Source of the DNA: Dethiosulfatarculus sandiegensis
Lineage (GTDB): Bacteria; Desulfobacterota; Desulfarculia; Desulfarculales; Desulfarculaceae
Direction: 5' to 3'
Assembly (NCBI RefSeq): GCF_000931935.2
Contig: NZ_AZAC01000019.1
Location: forward strand, 23,198-87,197
DNA: 64,000 bases
The notes below the pieces were generated by a model. That model was not told the origin of the DNA and searched no databases. It worked only from the letters and a program-made list of their open reading frames with translations. Below, one piece after another: positions 1 to 8,423 of this stretch; the stretch's first letter is position 1, and each line of letters opens with the position of its first letter. Made by a program: the position numbers and the translations under genes.

Positions 1-1322
1 ATTTTCTTGGTCGGCTCCTTGGGAATTTTTTTTCCCCGATCTGTGCGAAACACAAATCCGGCCAGCCCGGCCACAAAGGAAATAACCGCATACAAAATAA
101 ACAAGGGAATAAAGTCCTGGCTGGTGAGGCCGGAATCCATATGGCCGCTCATATCCAGGATAACCCCGGCCAGGGGTTGAAAAACCGCGCTTCCGGCCAT
201 GGGAAACACATAAACCAGCCCGGTTACGGTTCCCGCCATTTCCACTGGATAACGCTCCTTGGCAGCGGTAAAGCAGACCCCGGCCGGTCCGGCTCCCAAA
301 AAACCGAAGCTTAAGGCAAACAGATATAGCTCCATTTGGCTCATATGACCGTTTCGCAAGATCAACCACAGGCAAACCAGGCCCAACCCGGTCATGCTCA
401 GGCCCAGCACCTTGCTTCTGGAGGGGAACCTGGCTGCGATCCAGGCAAAGATCAAAGGCCCGAAAACCCAGCCAAAGGAGAAAAGGTCGATGACTCCGGC
501 GGCCTGGGTCTTGGTCATACCGTAGGCTCCCATGAAATAGGGACCGGCCCACAGCCCGGCAAAACTGAAAAGAATACCGCCGTTGAAAAAGAACCAAACA
601 GCCAAAAGCCAAAAATCCAGGCTGCCCAGGGCCAGGGACAGGGATTTTTTCACCGGCATGGCAGCCTTGGTTTTGCCTGTTCCCTGACTGACCTGAGGCT
701 CCACCCTGGGAAGCCCCATATCCGTGGGTTTATCCCGAACCAGAAACCAGATCAAAAGTCCGTTGACAAAAGTCAACCCGGCCAAGGCCATAAAGCTGGA
801 ACGCCAGCCAATCAGCTCACTTAGCCAGGCCAGGGGAGAACTGGCCACCACACCGCCCAAGCCCGCGATGGCGATTATCACAGAAGCCCCCATGACAAAC
901 TGACGGGCGGGGAACCAATAGGTAAGCGCTTTATAAGAAGGCACCAGCACGGCCGACAGCCCCAATCCCACCAGAACCCTGGACCAGAAAGCCGCGTTTA
1001 CACTGCCGGAAACCGCAAACAAAACCGACCCCAGGGTGGCGACCAGCATGCACAGGGTTATCAGGCGTCTGGCGCCCAGCTTGTCGGCAAGGATGCCGCC
1101 CGGCGCCTGCATCAGGGCATAGGGGAAAAAATAGGCAGAGGCCATCAGCCCTGTCACCGCGGCCGAGGTGTCGAAAGACTGCATCAGGTCCTGGGCCAGA
1201 ACCGCCGGGCACATGCGATGCACGTAGACCAGGAGATAGGAAAAGGACAAAAGGCCCAAAATCAGCCAACGATAGGGGGAAGCGCCGTATTCCCGGCTTG
1301 CGGGTGAATCTGTATGGGGCAT
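1..1322 (-). CDS. MFS transporter (C-terminus beyond window edge)
   Basis: An open frame reads on the minus strand from an ATG at 1322 to the left edge with no stop, about 440 codons. The N-terminus begins MPHTDSPASREYG and is followed by a continuous series of hydrophobic helices. The loop between helices 2 and 3 carries the major-facilitator signature GGILADKLGARR (about residues 75-86), and a second half follows a hydrophilic centre (about residues 195-230). About twelve membrane segments are expected in the inner membrane. The end seen is a basic tail (DRGKKIPKEP), so little is probably missing. The substrate cannot be told from sequence. The ribosome site before the ATG is weak (AGAG). 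Family assignment is firm; function within the family is unknown. Confidence 0.85.
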   Translation of the reverse strand, partial: MPHTDSPASREYGASPYRWLILGLLSFSYLLVYVHRMCPAVLAQDLMQSFDTSAAVTGLMASAYFFPYALMQAPGGILADKLGARRLITLCMLVATLGSVLFAVSGSVNAAFWSRVLVGLGLSAVLVPSYKALTYWFPARQFVMGASVIIAIAGLGGVVASSPLAWLSELIGWRSSFMALAGLTFVNGLLIWFLVRDKPTDMGLPRVEPQVSQGTGKTKAAMPVKKSLSLALGSLDFWLLAVWFFFNGGILFSFAGLWAGPYFMGAYGMTKTQAAGVIDLFSFGWVFGPLIFAWIAARFPSRSKVLGLSMTGLGLVCLWLILRNGHMSQMELYLFALSFGFLGAGPAGVCFTAAKERYPVEMAGTVTGLVYVFPMAGSAVFQPLAGVILDMSGHMDSGLTSQDFIPLFILYAVISFVAGLAGFVFRTDRGKKIPKEPTKK

Positions 1323-1564
1323 GGGTGCTCTTTTTCGAGATTTGTAAAATAAAAGCGGGAAGCCGATTAAGGCAGTCCGCTTGTTTCACTTAGCGAGATA
1401 CTGTCTCAATATATGATTTACAAGTTTTACACCCTGCTTGTCAAGCAGACTGAAGCTACTTACATAATTTTATAAAACCACCTGACCCGAACCGTTCTTG
1501 GCAAGGGGCGACAACACCTTTTAGCATGCCTCAGCTGGAGTTGCCTTGCCGATCAGACCTGGGT

Positions 1565-2494
1565 CTATTTCTCTTTCACCCTCTTTGGACGATTCTCCAG
1601 CCTTTTTAAAAAACCGTCTAAAAGTGAATTAAACTTAACTGGTTTTTCCAACATGGGGAAATGGCCCACCCCTTGCCACAGGTGATATTCAAAATCGGAG
1701 AACAAGGTTTCAAGGTAATGCCGATTATCTTGAGGCATATCCGGACTGTCGGCATAGATCGCCAGGGTGGGGACCCCCATCGGCTCTTCAGTCCAAAAGT
1801 GCGGATTACAGAAATTGGCCATGGCTGAAACGGCCACCCGAGGCTCTGTAGAGGAGATCTTTTCAGTAACCTCTTGAGCCACATCCACAGGGGTTTTTTT
1901 ATCCAGAAGTCCCTTTACAAAGATCTGCACGCCCCTTTTAAAAGGCTGTTTGCGAAACATATCCGTCAGGGCCGCGCATTGGACTTTTTGTTTTTCCCGT
2001 TCCTTGGGATCTTGGGGAATTCTGATATAGGCTCCGTCAGCGATAACCAGACCCTCCACCCTGCCGGGGCATTGCCTGATAAACTCCCTGGCCACCCCCA
2101 GCCCCATGCTGTGCACCACCAACACCACCCTATCAAGCCGGGCGTGATCAACGACCGCCTTGACAGACTCGGCAAACAGGGCCAGATCATACTCAAGCTT
2201 TGGTTTGTCGCTCTTTCCGTGACCTATAAGGTCAACCAGCACCAGCCTGCGCCCCTTGGCCAGGGGTGGAATCTGCTTGCGCCAAAAGCTTGAATCACAG
2301 CTCCAGCCATGCACAAAGACCACAGCCTGACCTGTCTCTCCGATCAGCTGATAATAAACCTTGGAGCCGTCGAGGCTTGCATATTGCCATTGGGCCGTTT
2401 CCCGGCAGGAGGAGCTCTGTGCAAACGCACTGTGAGACGCCAGGGCAATCAAAAAAAGGACCGCCAAAAACACTCTTTTCAGATTGAAAGCCAT
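1565..2494 (-). CDS. Secreted alpha/beta-fold hydrolase
   Basis: This gene encodes about 309 residues. The frame opens further upstream, but the ATG at 2494 lies about five bases after an AGAGGG ribosome site and starts a clean signal peptide (basic start, LAVLFLIALAS core, AFA cleavage site), so export is likely. The mature part is an alpha/beta hydrolase: the oxyanion strand VVFVHGWS, the nucleophile elbow VHSMG (Val replaces the first Gly of GxSxG), an acid candidate in IYADSPD, and the catalytic His in GVGHFPMLEKP near the end. Length is normal for the fold. Its neighbour upstream is decayed sequence, so it appears to be a single gene. An ester or lactone substrate is plausible, but nothing in the sequence decides which. 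Confidence 0.82.
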   Translation of the reverse strand: MAFNLKRVFLAVLFLIALASHSAFAQSSSCRETAQWQYASLDGSKVYYQLIGETGQAVVFVHGWSCDSSFWRKQIPPLAKGRRLVLVDLIGHGKSDKPKLEYDLALFAESVKAVVDHARLDRVVLVVHSMGLGVAREFIRQCPGRVEGLVIADGAYIRIPQDPKEREKQKVQCAALTDMFRKQPFKRGVQIFVKGLLDKKTPVDVAQEVTEKISSTEPRVAVSAMANFCNPHFWTEEPMGVPTLAIYADSPDMPQDNRHYLETLFSDFEYHLWQGVGHFPMLEKPVKFNSLLDGFLKRLENRPKRVKEK

Positions 2495-2551
2495 CATGTC
2501 CCTCTGACAATAAATAGTTAATGTGGAATCAGGGTTCATATTCGTCTTAAA

Positions 2552-2700
2552 TCAGGCCATGCCCAGGGAACGAATTCTTTTTATTTCCTTGTTGGGCACG
2601 CCGAGATACTCTAAAAATTCGCGATGCTTTTCAGAATCTTTCAAAGGCAGCATGCCAGGCAAGCATCCTTTCATCGGTCATGCCCGAGGCCCGCAAAAAG
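2552..2700 (-). pseudogene. Frameshifted C-terminal remnant, MerR-associated-domain-like
   Basis: On the minus strand one frame reads MTDERMLAWHAAFER from 2681. After a frameshift near 2635 another frame continues KDSEKHREFLEYLGVPNKEI to a stop at 2552-2554. Read together this resembles the short C-terminal module found after the HTH in some MerR-type regulators (pattern W-H-x-x-F-E ... H-x-x-F-L-x-x-L-G-x-P). The family link is from memory and weak; the frameshift itself is directly visible. No HTH part is left because the IS481 remnant begins about 50 bases further on. I treat it as a dead gene end. Confidence 0.35.
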
Positions 2701-2752
2701 GTCGGTCCAGGTCTTGCGATCCAGACAGCCAAGCTGTTATTACCAAGGAGGT

Positions 2753-3403
2753 TGTTCACATTTAACCAATCTTGAGATTGGTGGTTTGCGATTTAAAGCG
2801 GTGTGTGGCCGCTGTTAGTTGTAGAAGGCAGCCCATGGTTTGAGGTGGCCTGTTCTTTCCTCCGAGTTTTCATAGACCTGGCTGTAAGCCCATTCCTTGA
2901 TGCTTGTTTGGATGAAGCGCTCTGCCTTGCCGTTGGCGCGGGGCGTGTATGGCCGCGTGGTTACATGCTTGGCCATGATGTGGTCCACAGCCGTCTTGAA
3001 CAGATAAGAGCGATAGCACCCGCCATTATCCGTCATTACTCTACTGATGGCCACACATGCCTTTGGAACCAGGTTGGGGCGCGGATTAAGAAGCAGGTGG
3101 CACTGGTTGCTTTTTCGCCCGGCAGCACCTCGGTGTAGGCTGTGCGACTGTTATCATCGACGCAGACATGCAGGTATTCCCAGCCTGGCTTGCGTCTTTT
3201 GCCGGAACGGTCACCGGTGATGCGATGTCCCACACCGTCGATCTTTCCCAACTTCTTGATATCAAGATGGACCATGTCGCCTGGGGCCTTGTATTCATAA
3301 CGCACAACAGAAATCGGCTCATCCAGACAAGACAGCTTGTTCAAGCCCAAACGCCTCAGTTCAAGGCCAACCGTGGAAAGAGGCAGGGAAAGAGAAAAGG
3401 CAA
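2753..3403 (-). mobile_element. IS481-family element, degenerate copy 1
   Basis: The sequence from TGTTCACA at 2753 to about 3403 closely matches the second copy at 20058-20815 over its whole length, and both are oriented with the transposase on the minus strand. The outer end near the transposase C-terminus is shared between the copies, while the flanks differ, which marks the element boundary. The other edge, near 3403, is where homology stops and the interrupted hydrolase resumes. The N-terminal HTH part expected for an IS481 transposase is missing, so the copy is 5'-truncated as well as mutated. No target duplication could be recognised. Confidence 0.75.
2770..3400 (-). pseudogene. IS481-family transposase, broken
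   Basis: Fragments of a DDE transposase (rve integrase core) lie in two frames. The first runs from GLNKLSCLDEP through HLDIKKLGKIDG to FQRH near 3058. A one-base deletion (copy 2 has an extra G here) shifts into the second frame, MAISRVMTDNGGCYRS through YTPRANGKAERF. The second catalytic Asp (TDNG) and the Glu (KAERF) are intact. A nonsense change then ends the frame at FYN-stop (2815-2817), where copy 2 reads FYNQQRPHSALN. Two independent lesions mean no functional enzyme is made from this copy. Confidence 0.8.
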
Positions 3404-3889
3404 GGGATTTAAAAAAGGGGCCCTCTTTACAAAGTTTAGATATTCACCAATAGAAGAAAAATTTTTATCCAAAAGATCAAGGCTGGGTTTTATACCTGCG
3501 GTTACCTTGCCCCATTGTTCAGGGGTCAGGTCGGCTCCGGCGTCCATCAAAATCATCTTCTCCACCAGATCCGGGCGAAGGTGGCAAAAAGCCAGGCAAA
3601 CATAGCCCCCCAGAGAATGCCCCATGAGGATGACTTTGTTTAAAGCAAGATCTGCCAGAAGGGCCTCAATATCCGAGGCATGCCTGAACAGGGAATAGTC
3701 CTTGGCCGGTTTTTGCCTCCTGCCCCTGCCCCTGAGATCCAGGGCGTAAAATTCGCAGGCGGAATTTATTTCAGAGGCAATGGCATCAAAGGACCTGCCG
3801 TTAGCGATAAGTCCGTGAACAGCCAAAGGCGGCTTTCCCCGCCCGGACTATTTATGTAAACAGATCTCAACTCCCGATCCCTTTGCCAT
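3404..3889 (-). pseudogene. Alpha/beta hydrolase, nonsense mutation and IS481 interruption
   Basis: Translation from the ATG at 3889 gives MAKGSGVEICLHK, then an in-frame TAG at 3848-3850, then SGRGKPPLAVHGLIANGRSFD and on through the fold. The usual family pattern (small strand, aromatic, G-x-G-x-P-P-L-x-x-x-H-G) aligns straight across the stop, so the TAG is a nonsense lesion, not a start site. The nucleophile elbow GHSLGG and the preceding LDLRGRGR strand are intact. The protein would be cut after about 140 residues at KRAPFLNPL, where IS481 sequence starts; the acid and His parts of the triad are missing and not found on the far side of the element. A short product could still start at an internal ATG (3826), but it would lack the triad. 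Confidence 0.75.
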
Positions 3890-4138
3890 TATCATCCCAG
3901 ATGCAGTCATTAAAAATTCCCCCTGTTATTCAGCGAATAAACCAGCAAGAGATAGTAAAAAACAACCTATTTTAAGTAACATTTTTCAGGAAATTTAGGT
4001 ACAAATTTAATATCAATTTAAAAATATTAAGGAAGCGCAAAAACAGGAAGAGGTGCAAATTGAATTTACAAGGAATAATAGAACAAGACGATCACCGGTA
4101 GCCATAAAAGGTATGGATTATTGCCCGGTAAGGTATTC

Positions 4139-4825
4139 TTACAGATGGGCGACCTGATTCCGGCCCTTTCCCTTGGCCATGTACAGGGCGTGGTCAGCCC
4201 TGGTCAGAACTGAATCAAGGGTGTCTTTTTTCTGGTATTGGGCAAGGCCGAAACTCATGGTTATTCTGAACTCCTCTCCCTCATGGGAAAAAGAGGCCTC
4301 GGCAACGATTTTCTTTATCTTCTCCGCAGTGTGAATCGCCGGCCCCAGGTTGGTGTGTGGCATGAGAAATAAAAATTCTTCACCACCCCACCGGGCCACC
4401 ACATCGGAACTCCTCAAATTATTGATCAAAAGCCGGGTTATCCCCCTAAGCGCCAAATCACCGCAATTATGGCCGTAGGTATCATTGATTGTTTTAAATT
4501 TATCTATATCCGCAATACAGACCGACACGCCCTCCCCATATCGTTCAAAACGGGCAATCTCCTCCTTCAAACGCTGGGTGGCGTACCTGCGGTTAAAAAG
4601 CCCGGTTAAGTGATCGGTTACAGACTGCCTTTCATATTTGTCTTTCAAGTCTCTCAGTTCAGCCTGAATACCGTCCGATATGCGGGATATCTTCTCCAGC
4701 CGGCTCTCAAGCTTTTGATAATAATCAAATAAACAAATCAGTTCCGGATAAAGTTCCTTCTTTTCCATCTCCGGCTCGGCCAGCCTGGCTTTCAGATCCC
4801 CTATAAAATGATTGAAGCTGGCCAC
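4139..4825 (-). CDS. siaD: SiaD-type diguanylate cyclase
   Basis: This gene encodes 228 residues. The N-terminal 80 residues are helical and likely a coiled stalk, followed by a GGDEF domain: DHLTGLFNRR, DIDKFKTINDTYGH, the active-site RWGGEEF (about residues 144-150) and the C-terminal MAKGKGRNQV. An RSSD inhibitory site sits five residues before GGEEF, so product feedback by c-di-GMP is expected. There is no membrane or sensor domain. It is the last gene of a four-gene minus-strand operon in the order siaA-siaB-siaC-siaD known from Pseudomonas aeruginosa, where unphosphorylated SiaC binds and activates SiaD. The gap to siaC is only 3 bases, so the two are translationally linked. Identification rests on domain plus operon context. 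Confidence 0.9.
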   Translation of the reverse strand: MASFNHFIGDLKARLAEPEMEKKELYPELICLFDYYQKLESRLEKISRISDGIQAELRDLKDKYERQSVTDHLTGLFNRRYATQRLKEEIARFERYGEGVSVCIADIDKFKTINDTYGHNCGDLALRGITRLLINNLRSSDVVARWGGEEFLFLMPHTNLGPAIHTAEKIKKIVAEASFSHEGEEFRITMSFGLAQYQKKDTLDSVLTRADHALYMAKGKGRNQVAHL

Positions 4826-4828
4826 GGG

Positions 4829-5212
4829 TTACTCCCTTTTTTGCTGGGCAATAATGTTAAAGGGCATGGTGTAATCCTCTTCAAACTCCTCTGCCGTATC
4901 CAAAGCCCGGTCATTGTCCTCGTCATAAAACCAGTTCAGGGTTATATCGTGGCCATTGCCATGGGCTTCTTCCAGAACATCCAATAACTCCAGCATACAT
5001 TTCACACTGCTGGTGTTCATGTAGATCAGATACAGGTCAAGGGTTATCGTTTTGACCTCTTTCACATAGGCACTTATCCACTCGATGATGGGCTTGAAAA
5101 AATCCAACGTATTTTCAGGATATGATTCTCCCGATATCTTGAGCGGCCCGCTTTGGGGATCAAATTCCACAGAAGGGGTGGAAGAAGTTTTTTCTATTAT
5201 CAAACTGTTCAT
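4829..5212 (-). CDS. siaC: SiaC family regulatory phosphoprotein (DUF1987)
   Basis: This gene encodes 127 residues forming a single STAS-like small domain. The family signature is clear: SVEFDPQSGPLKISGESYPEN near the N-terminus and YMNTSSVKCMLELLD in the middle. The Thr in NTSS matches the site phosphorylated in characterised SiaC. In the known system the SiaB kinase phosphorylates this Thr, the SiaA phosphatase removes the phosphate, and the free form activates the SiaD cyclase. The gene lies between siaB (11 bases upstream) and siaD (3 bases downstream). It is cytosolic, with no signal peptide or membrane part. Confidence 0.9.
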   Translation of the reverse strand: MNSLIIEKTSSTPSVEFDPQSGPLKISGESYPENTLDFFKPIIEWISAYVKEVKTITLDLYLIYMNTSSVKCMLELLDVLEEAHGNGHDITLNWFYDEDNDRALDTAEEFEEDYTMPFNIIAQQKRE

Positions 5213-5223
5213 TACCTTTTTCC

Positions 5224-5772
5224 TTAAACCAGCACCGTCAGGCTGTAAAAACTAAACTCTGCATCCACTTCCCTTATGGAATGCTGAAGTGGAGCTTTGG
5301 CGGTGCGGGCCATATCAATCAACCCCAAACCGGCTCCCAAGGCGCCTTCCGGCATGGGCTTTCTGGCCTGCTCTTTGTAAAGCGCGCGCAGCTCTTTGCG
5401 GTCCAAGGTGTTCAAATATTCCAGCCAGTCGATGAGCTTTTGGGCATCTTGTTTTTTAATCATATTGCCCGAGCTGACACTGTAATCCACTCCAGCCTTG
5501 GCTATGGTTACCATCCCGGTGGTGAGAAGCACCTGGTCCGGGCAGTCCTTAAAGGCTGTGGTTACGTAGTTCTTCACATTCTGGGCCTGCTCCACAAATA
5601 CGGAAAAAACCCGCATGGTATCGGAAGCCTTTAACTTTTCATCTTCCAGATGCCCCCTTATAGCTTTACCCAGCTCCTCTATTATCTTGTGGGTAAAAGG
5701 TCCGCTGAAGGTGATGAGTATGCCCTTTTCCCGAAATTTTTTAGTCAGGTCAAATAAATCCAATTTACTCAT
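5224..5772 (-). CDS. siaB: SiaB family protein kinase
   Basis: This gene encodes 182 residues. A GHKL-like kinase fold is indicated by the N-box-like VFVEQAQNVKNY (about residues 59-70) and the glycine-rich GAGLGLIDMARTAK (about 145-158). No His-phosphotransfer domain is present, which fits a SiaB-type Ser/Thr kinase acting on SiaC rather than a histidine kinase. The start ATG at 5772 follows an AGGGG-like ribosome site. The gap to siaA upstream is 105 bases and holds an inverted repeat, while the gap to siaC is 11 bases; expression of siaBCD may therefore be set partly apart from siaA. Confidence 0.88.
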   Translation of the reverse strand: MSKLDLFDLTKKFREKGILITFSGPFTHKIIEELGKAIRGHLEDEKLKASDTMRVFSVFVEQAQNVKNYVTTAFKDCPDQVLLTTGMVTIAKAGVDYSVSSGNMIKKQDAQKLIDWLEYLNTLDRKELRALYKEQARKPMPEGALGAGLGLIDMARTAKAPLQHSIREVDAEFSFYSLTVLV

Positions 5773-5804
5773 AGTTCGCCCCTAAAATTACAAAGGACTT
5801 TTAG

Positions 5805-5877
5805 CAGGGTGTAAAAAACGCCCAGCTATGCGGGCCATGCCCCCCCCAAAAAATGCTTCGGCTTTTTCAACACCCTG
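5805..5877. repeat. Inverted repeat in the siaA-siaB gap
   Basis: CAGGGTGT at 5805-5812 is perfectly mirrored by ACACCCTG at 5870-5877, with runs of A and T just inside each arm extending partial pairing. The second arm abuts the siaA stop codon. In the transcript (minus strand) the arms could fold around about 57 bases that contain GCCGAAGC-type secondary pairing. It may attenuate siaBCD, protect the 3' end of siaA mRNA, or be a REP-like element. It was not seen elsewhere in the window. Confidence 0.5.
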
Positions 5878-7863
5878 TTAAGCCCGGAAGCCGAAGAAGA
5901 CAAGGTCGTCTCTCTGCTCCCTTGGCCCGGAGTATTCTAAAAGCACTTTATAAACAGCCTCCCCCTGCCTTTCAAGAGGCAAATTCGCAAGAGACTCCAG
6001 GAAGTTTATAAAACGTCTACTGCCAAAAGGCAGACCACTTTTTCCACCGGGCTGATCAAGAATACCGTCTGATGCTAAATAAAACACCTTTCCTTTCAGC
6101 CCGGTTATCTGGTGTCTGGTAAAGACGTAATTATCGGGAGACCTACGGTATCCCAAGCCTTTTCTGTCCGGCTTGATAACCGTGACTTTACCATTCTCCC
6201 TAATATATATAGACATACCGGCTCCGGCAAATATCATTTCGTCATTATGATCGGGAAGGTAGCAGATTCCTATATCCAGGCCGCTGTCCACCGGAGAAGC
6301 GGGGTCATGGTTCAGGGTTTTTTTCACCAAAAGATTCAACTCGGTTAAGACGAGAGAGGGATCGGTGGGGGAAACAGTTTTCAGCGCCCTTTTTAAAAGC
6401 GCCTGAACACTCATCACCATCAAGGCTCCGGGCACACCGTGGCCTGTGCAGTCTCCCACCACTATAATCCTTCCGCTGGGTGTACGGGTTACAAAATACA
6501 TATCCCCGCCGACCAAGTCTTTGGGCTGCCACACCAATACATGCTCCGGGAATATTGCCTTCAAGTACTCATCAGCAGGCAGCACCCCTTGCAAAATAAT
6601 CCGGGCATAATTGATGCTGTCGGTCATCCTTTGATTGGAAAATTCCAAGGCCTGGTTGGCCAAAGTAAGGCTTTTGGTCCTTTCTTCGACCATATCCTCC
6701 AGGTTCTCTGTATATTGCCTCACCTGAACAGCCATTTGCCCAAAAGATCTGCTAAGAGCACCGATCTCATCATTTTTGTCTTCCGGCAGATCCACCTGGT
6801 AATTTCTTTGGGAAATCAATTCAGCTGAATCTGATAGCCTGGAAAGAGGCATTAACATTTCCCGTCTTACAAACCAGCTTATCAAAAAGACCGCAATTCC
6901 CAGCAAGACCAGCATCAGCCCCAGGACAGGAGTAAAGGTTTTAAGGTCTAATATTTTGGGCAGATCAATCAGCACAAAACATTGCCAGCCTAGGTTGGCC
7001 AACCTCACTCCCGAGGCGAGATAGGATTTTCCGTCAACATTTATCTTAAAGGTTTCGACCTGTTGGGTCCCTTTATCCAATGCCGCCAGATGAGAGGCGA
7101 ACCTCTCTTTATCCTCTTGGCTTTCCAACAAGTCGAAGATCTTAATTTTTTTACCGCTTTGCTTGGCCCTGGCATTGGCCTCGATATAGGTCGGATTTTT
7201 ATAGGCGCTGATATTGCCTTCGCGGTCCAAGAGGATAATATCCACCCCCTCTTCGCTCTGATAAACCACGTCTTTCAGAAAACCGGTAAGGTCAAGACCT
7301 GTGCCGGTAACCCCCACTTTTTCGCCCCGATTTTTAATAATGACATTTATCCAGATTTTAACAGTCTGCAAAAAGACGTTGATATCCAGGTTCAGTTCAT
7401 AATCATCAACTTCCTTGAGCATCCGATAAAACCAGGCGTCTTTTTCAACCTTCCCGTGTAAGGTGTAACGATGCCGAAGAGGATCATATTTGTTTGCACG
7501 ATCATTAAAGTAATAGTGGCCTGAGTGGCTCATGGCCAAAAAATAGTTATGATTTTTGAAGTGCTTCTTAAAGCTCTCCAATTCGGACAAGGCCAGGGAT
7601 TTTATACGTTTATCTGATTCATCCGTGCACCATTTTTTTATGATCGGTGAATCCGCCAATTTGAGGGCCAGGGCGATTTCCTTCTCCACCAGGGCCTCCA
7701 CCCGGCTTTTCTCCCTCAACACCCTGTTTACCGCGTAACTTGTCCCCAGCTCGTCTACTATGGGTTGCCCCAAAACCATGAAGCCAAAGGTAATCAAACC
7801 ACCCATGGCCAAGAAAATAACCAGGACCATTGTATTCATTTTGCGGGTAAGGCTTTGGCGCAT
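5878..7863 (-). CDS. siaA: SiaA membrane-bound PP2C-like (SpoIIE-type) phosphatase
   Basis: This gene encodes 661 residues. Order: a first membrane helix (about 11-32), a periplasmic dCache-like sensor (about 35-305), a second membrane helix (about 310-332), HAMP (about 333-385), a short coiled linker, and a SpoIIE/PP2C phosphatase (about 435-661). Metal-binding motifs are present: DLVGGDMY, GDCTGHGVPGALM and the C-terminal QRDDLVF. In the known system SiaA dephosphorylates SiaC in response to an external signal and so switches on SiaD and c-di-GMP production. The start ATG follows AGGGGAAAG at good spacing. First gene of the operon; its promoter must lie in the 560-base gap upstream. Confidence 0.92.
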   Translation of the reverse strand: MRQSLTRKMNTMVLVIFLAMGGLITFGFMVLGQPIVDELGTSYAVNRVLREKSRVEALVEKEIALALKLADSPIIKKWCTDESDKRIKSLALSELESFKKHFKNHNYFLAMSHSGHYYFNDRANKYDPLRHRYTLHGKVEKDAWFYRMLKEVDDYELNLDINVFLQTVKIWINVIIKNRGEKVGVTGTGLDLTGFLKDVVYQSEEGVDIILLDREGNISAYKNPTYIEANARAKQSGKKIKIFDLLESQEDKERFASHLAALDKGTQQVETFKINVDGKSYLASGVRLANLGWQCFVLIDLPKILDLKTFTPVLGLMLVLLGIAVFLISWFVRREMLMPLSRLSDSAELISQRNYQVDLPEDKNDEIGALSRSFGQMAVQVRQYTENLEDMVEERTKSLTLANQALEFSNQRMTDSINYARIILQGVLPADEYLKAIFPEHVLVWQPKDLVGGDMYFVTRTPSGRIIVVGDCTGHGVPGALMVMSVQALLKRALKTVSPTDPSLVLTELNLLVKKTLNHDPASPVDSGLDIGICYLPDHNDEMIFAGAGMSIYIRENGKVTVIKPDRKGLGYRRSPDNYVFTRHQITGLKGKVFYLASDGILDQPGGKSGLPFGSRRFINFLESLANLPLERQGEAVYKVLLEYSGPREQRDDLVFFGFRA

Positions 7864-8423
7864 TTGTTCTTTCCCCTGGTTTTGCCATCTGTCTCCTGCT
7901 TTTAGAGCAGAGAGTTGTCTGTGAATTCCACTCGGTTATAAGGAGCACACAGGTCCCGAAAACGTAAAAAGTAGTATTCACATGGGCCTGACAGGCAAAG
8001 TTGACCATACCTATTAAAACCGTTAATATATTTAAGCAGATACCTAACCATATTTCTTTATAACTTCTACTAGGAGGCGTTTTCGGCTCCGGCAGCTGTT
8101 ATTCTTAAGTCGGAATAATTCTAAAAAGTTAATATATAGTGGAACAAAGGATGCCTCTAAGGTATTTTATCTAAAACGTTTGCCTTATCAAAGAGTTATA
8201 TATTCTAAGAAAAAAGAGTAATCATAGGTGATCCGTTTTTATTAGTCTTAGGCCGGATTCTATAGGCACGCTCCAAGATAAGCCAATACCGGCCAAGCAA
8301 CCGAATTAATAGAGTATTTCAATAAAGGTTTTCTTCCAAAAGGATTTTTTGCCTTCTGGCAGTCAAAAAACGCGAGCAGGCCGAAAAAGACGGACTCCTC
8401 AGGATAAGCGCGGGAACAGGTGA
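7864..8423. other. Divergent intergenic region, siaA / GGDEF-EAL gene
   Basis: This gap of about 560 bases separates two divergently read c-di-GMP genes and so must hold both promoters. The central part (about 8000-8240) is AT-rich with several TATA-like stretches, for example around 8204-8212. I found no convincing -35/-10 pair, operator repeat or coding signal. Frames in the left part overlap siaA and look like shadows. Confidence 0.5.

Noticed and set aside
931..1389. Minus-strand frame of 152 codons at the left edge
   Set aside because: It is the wrong frame of the MFS gene that starts at 1322 and stays open to the window edge.
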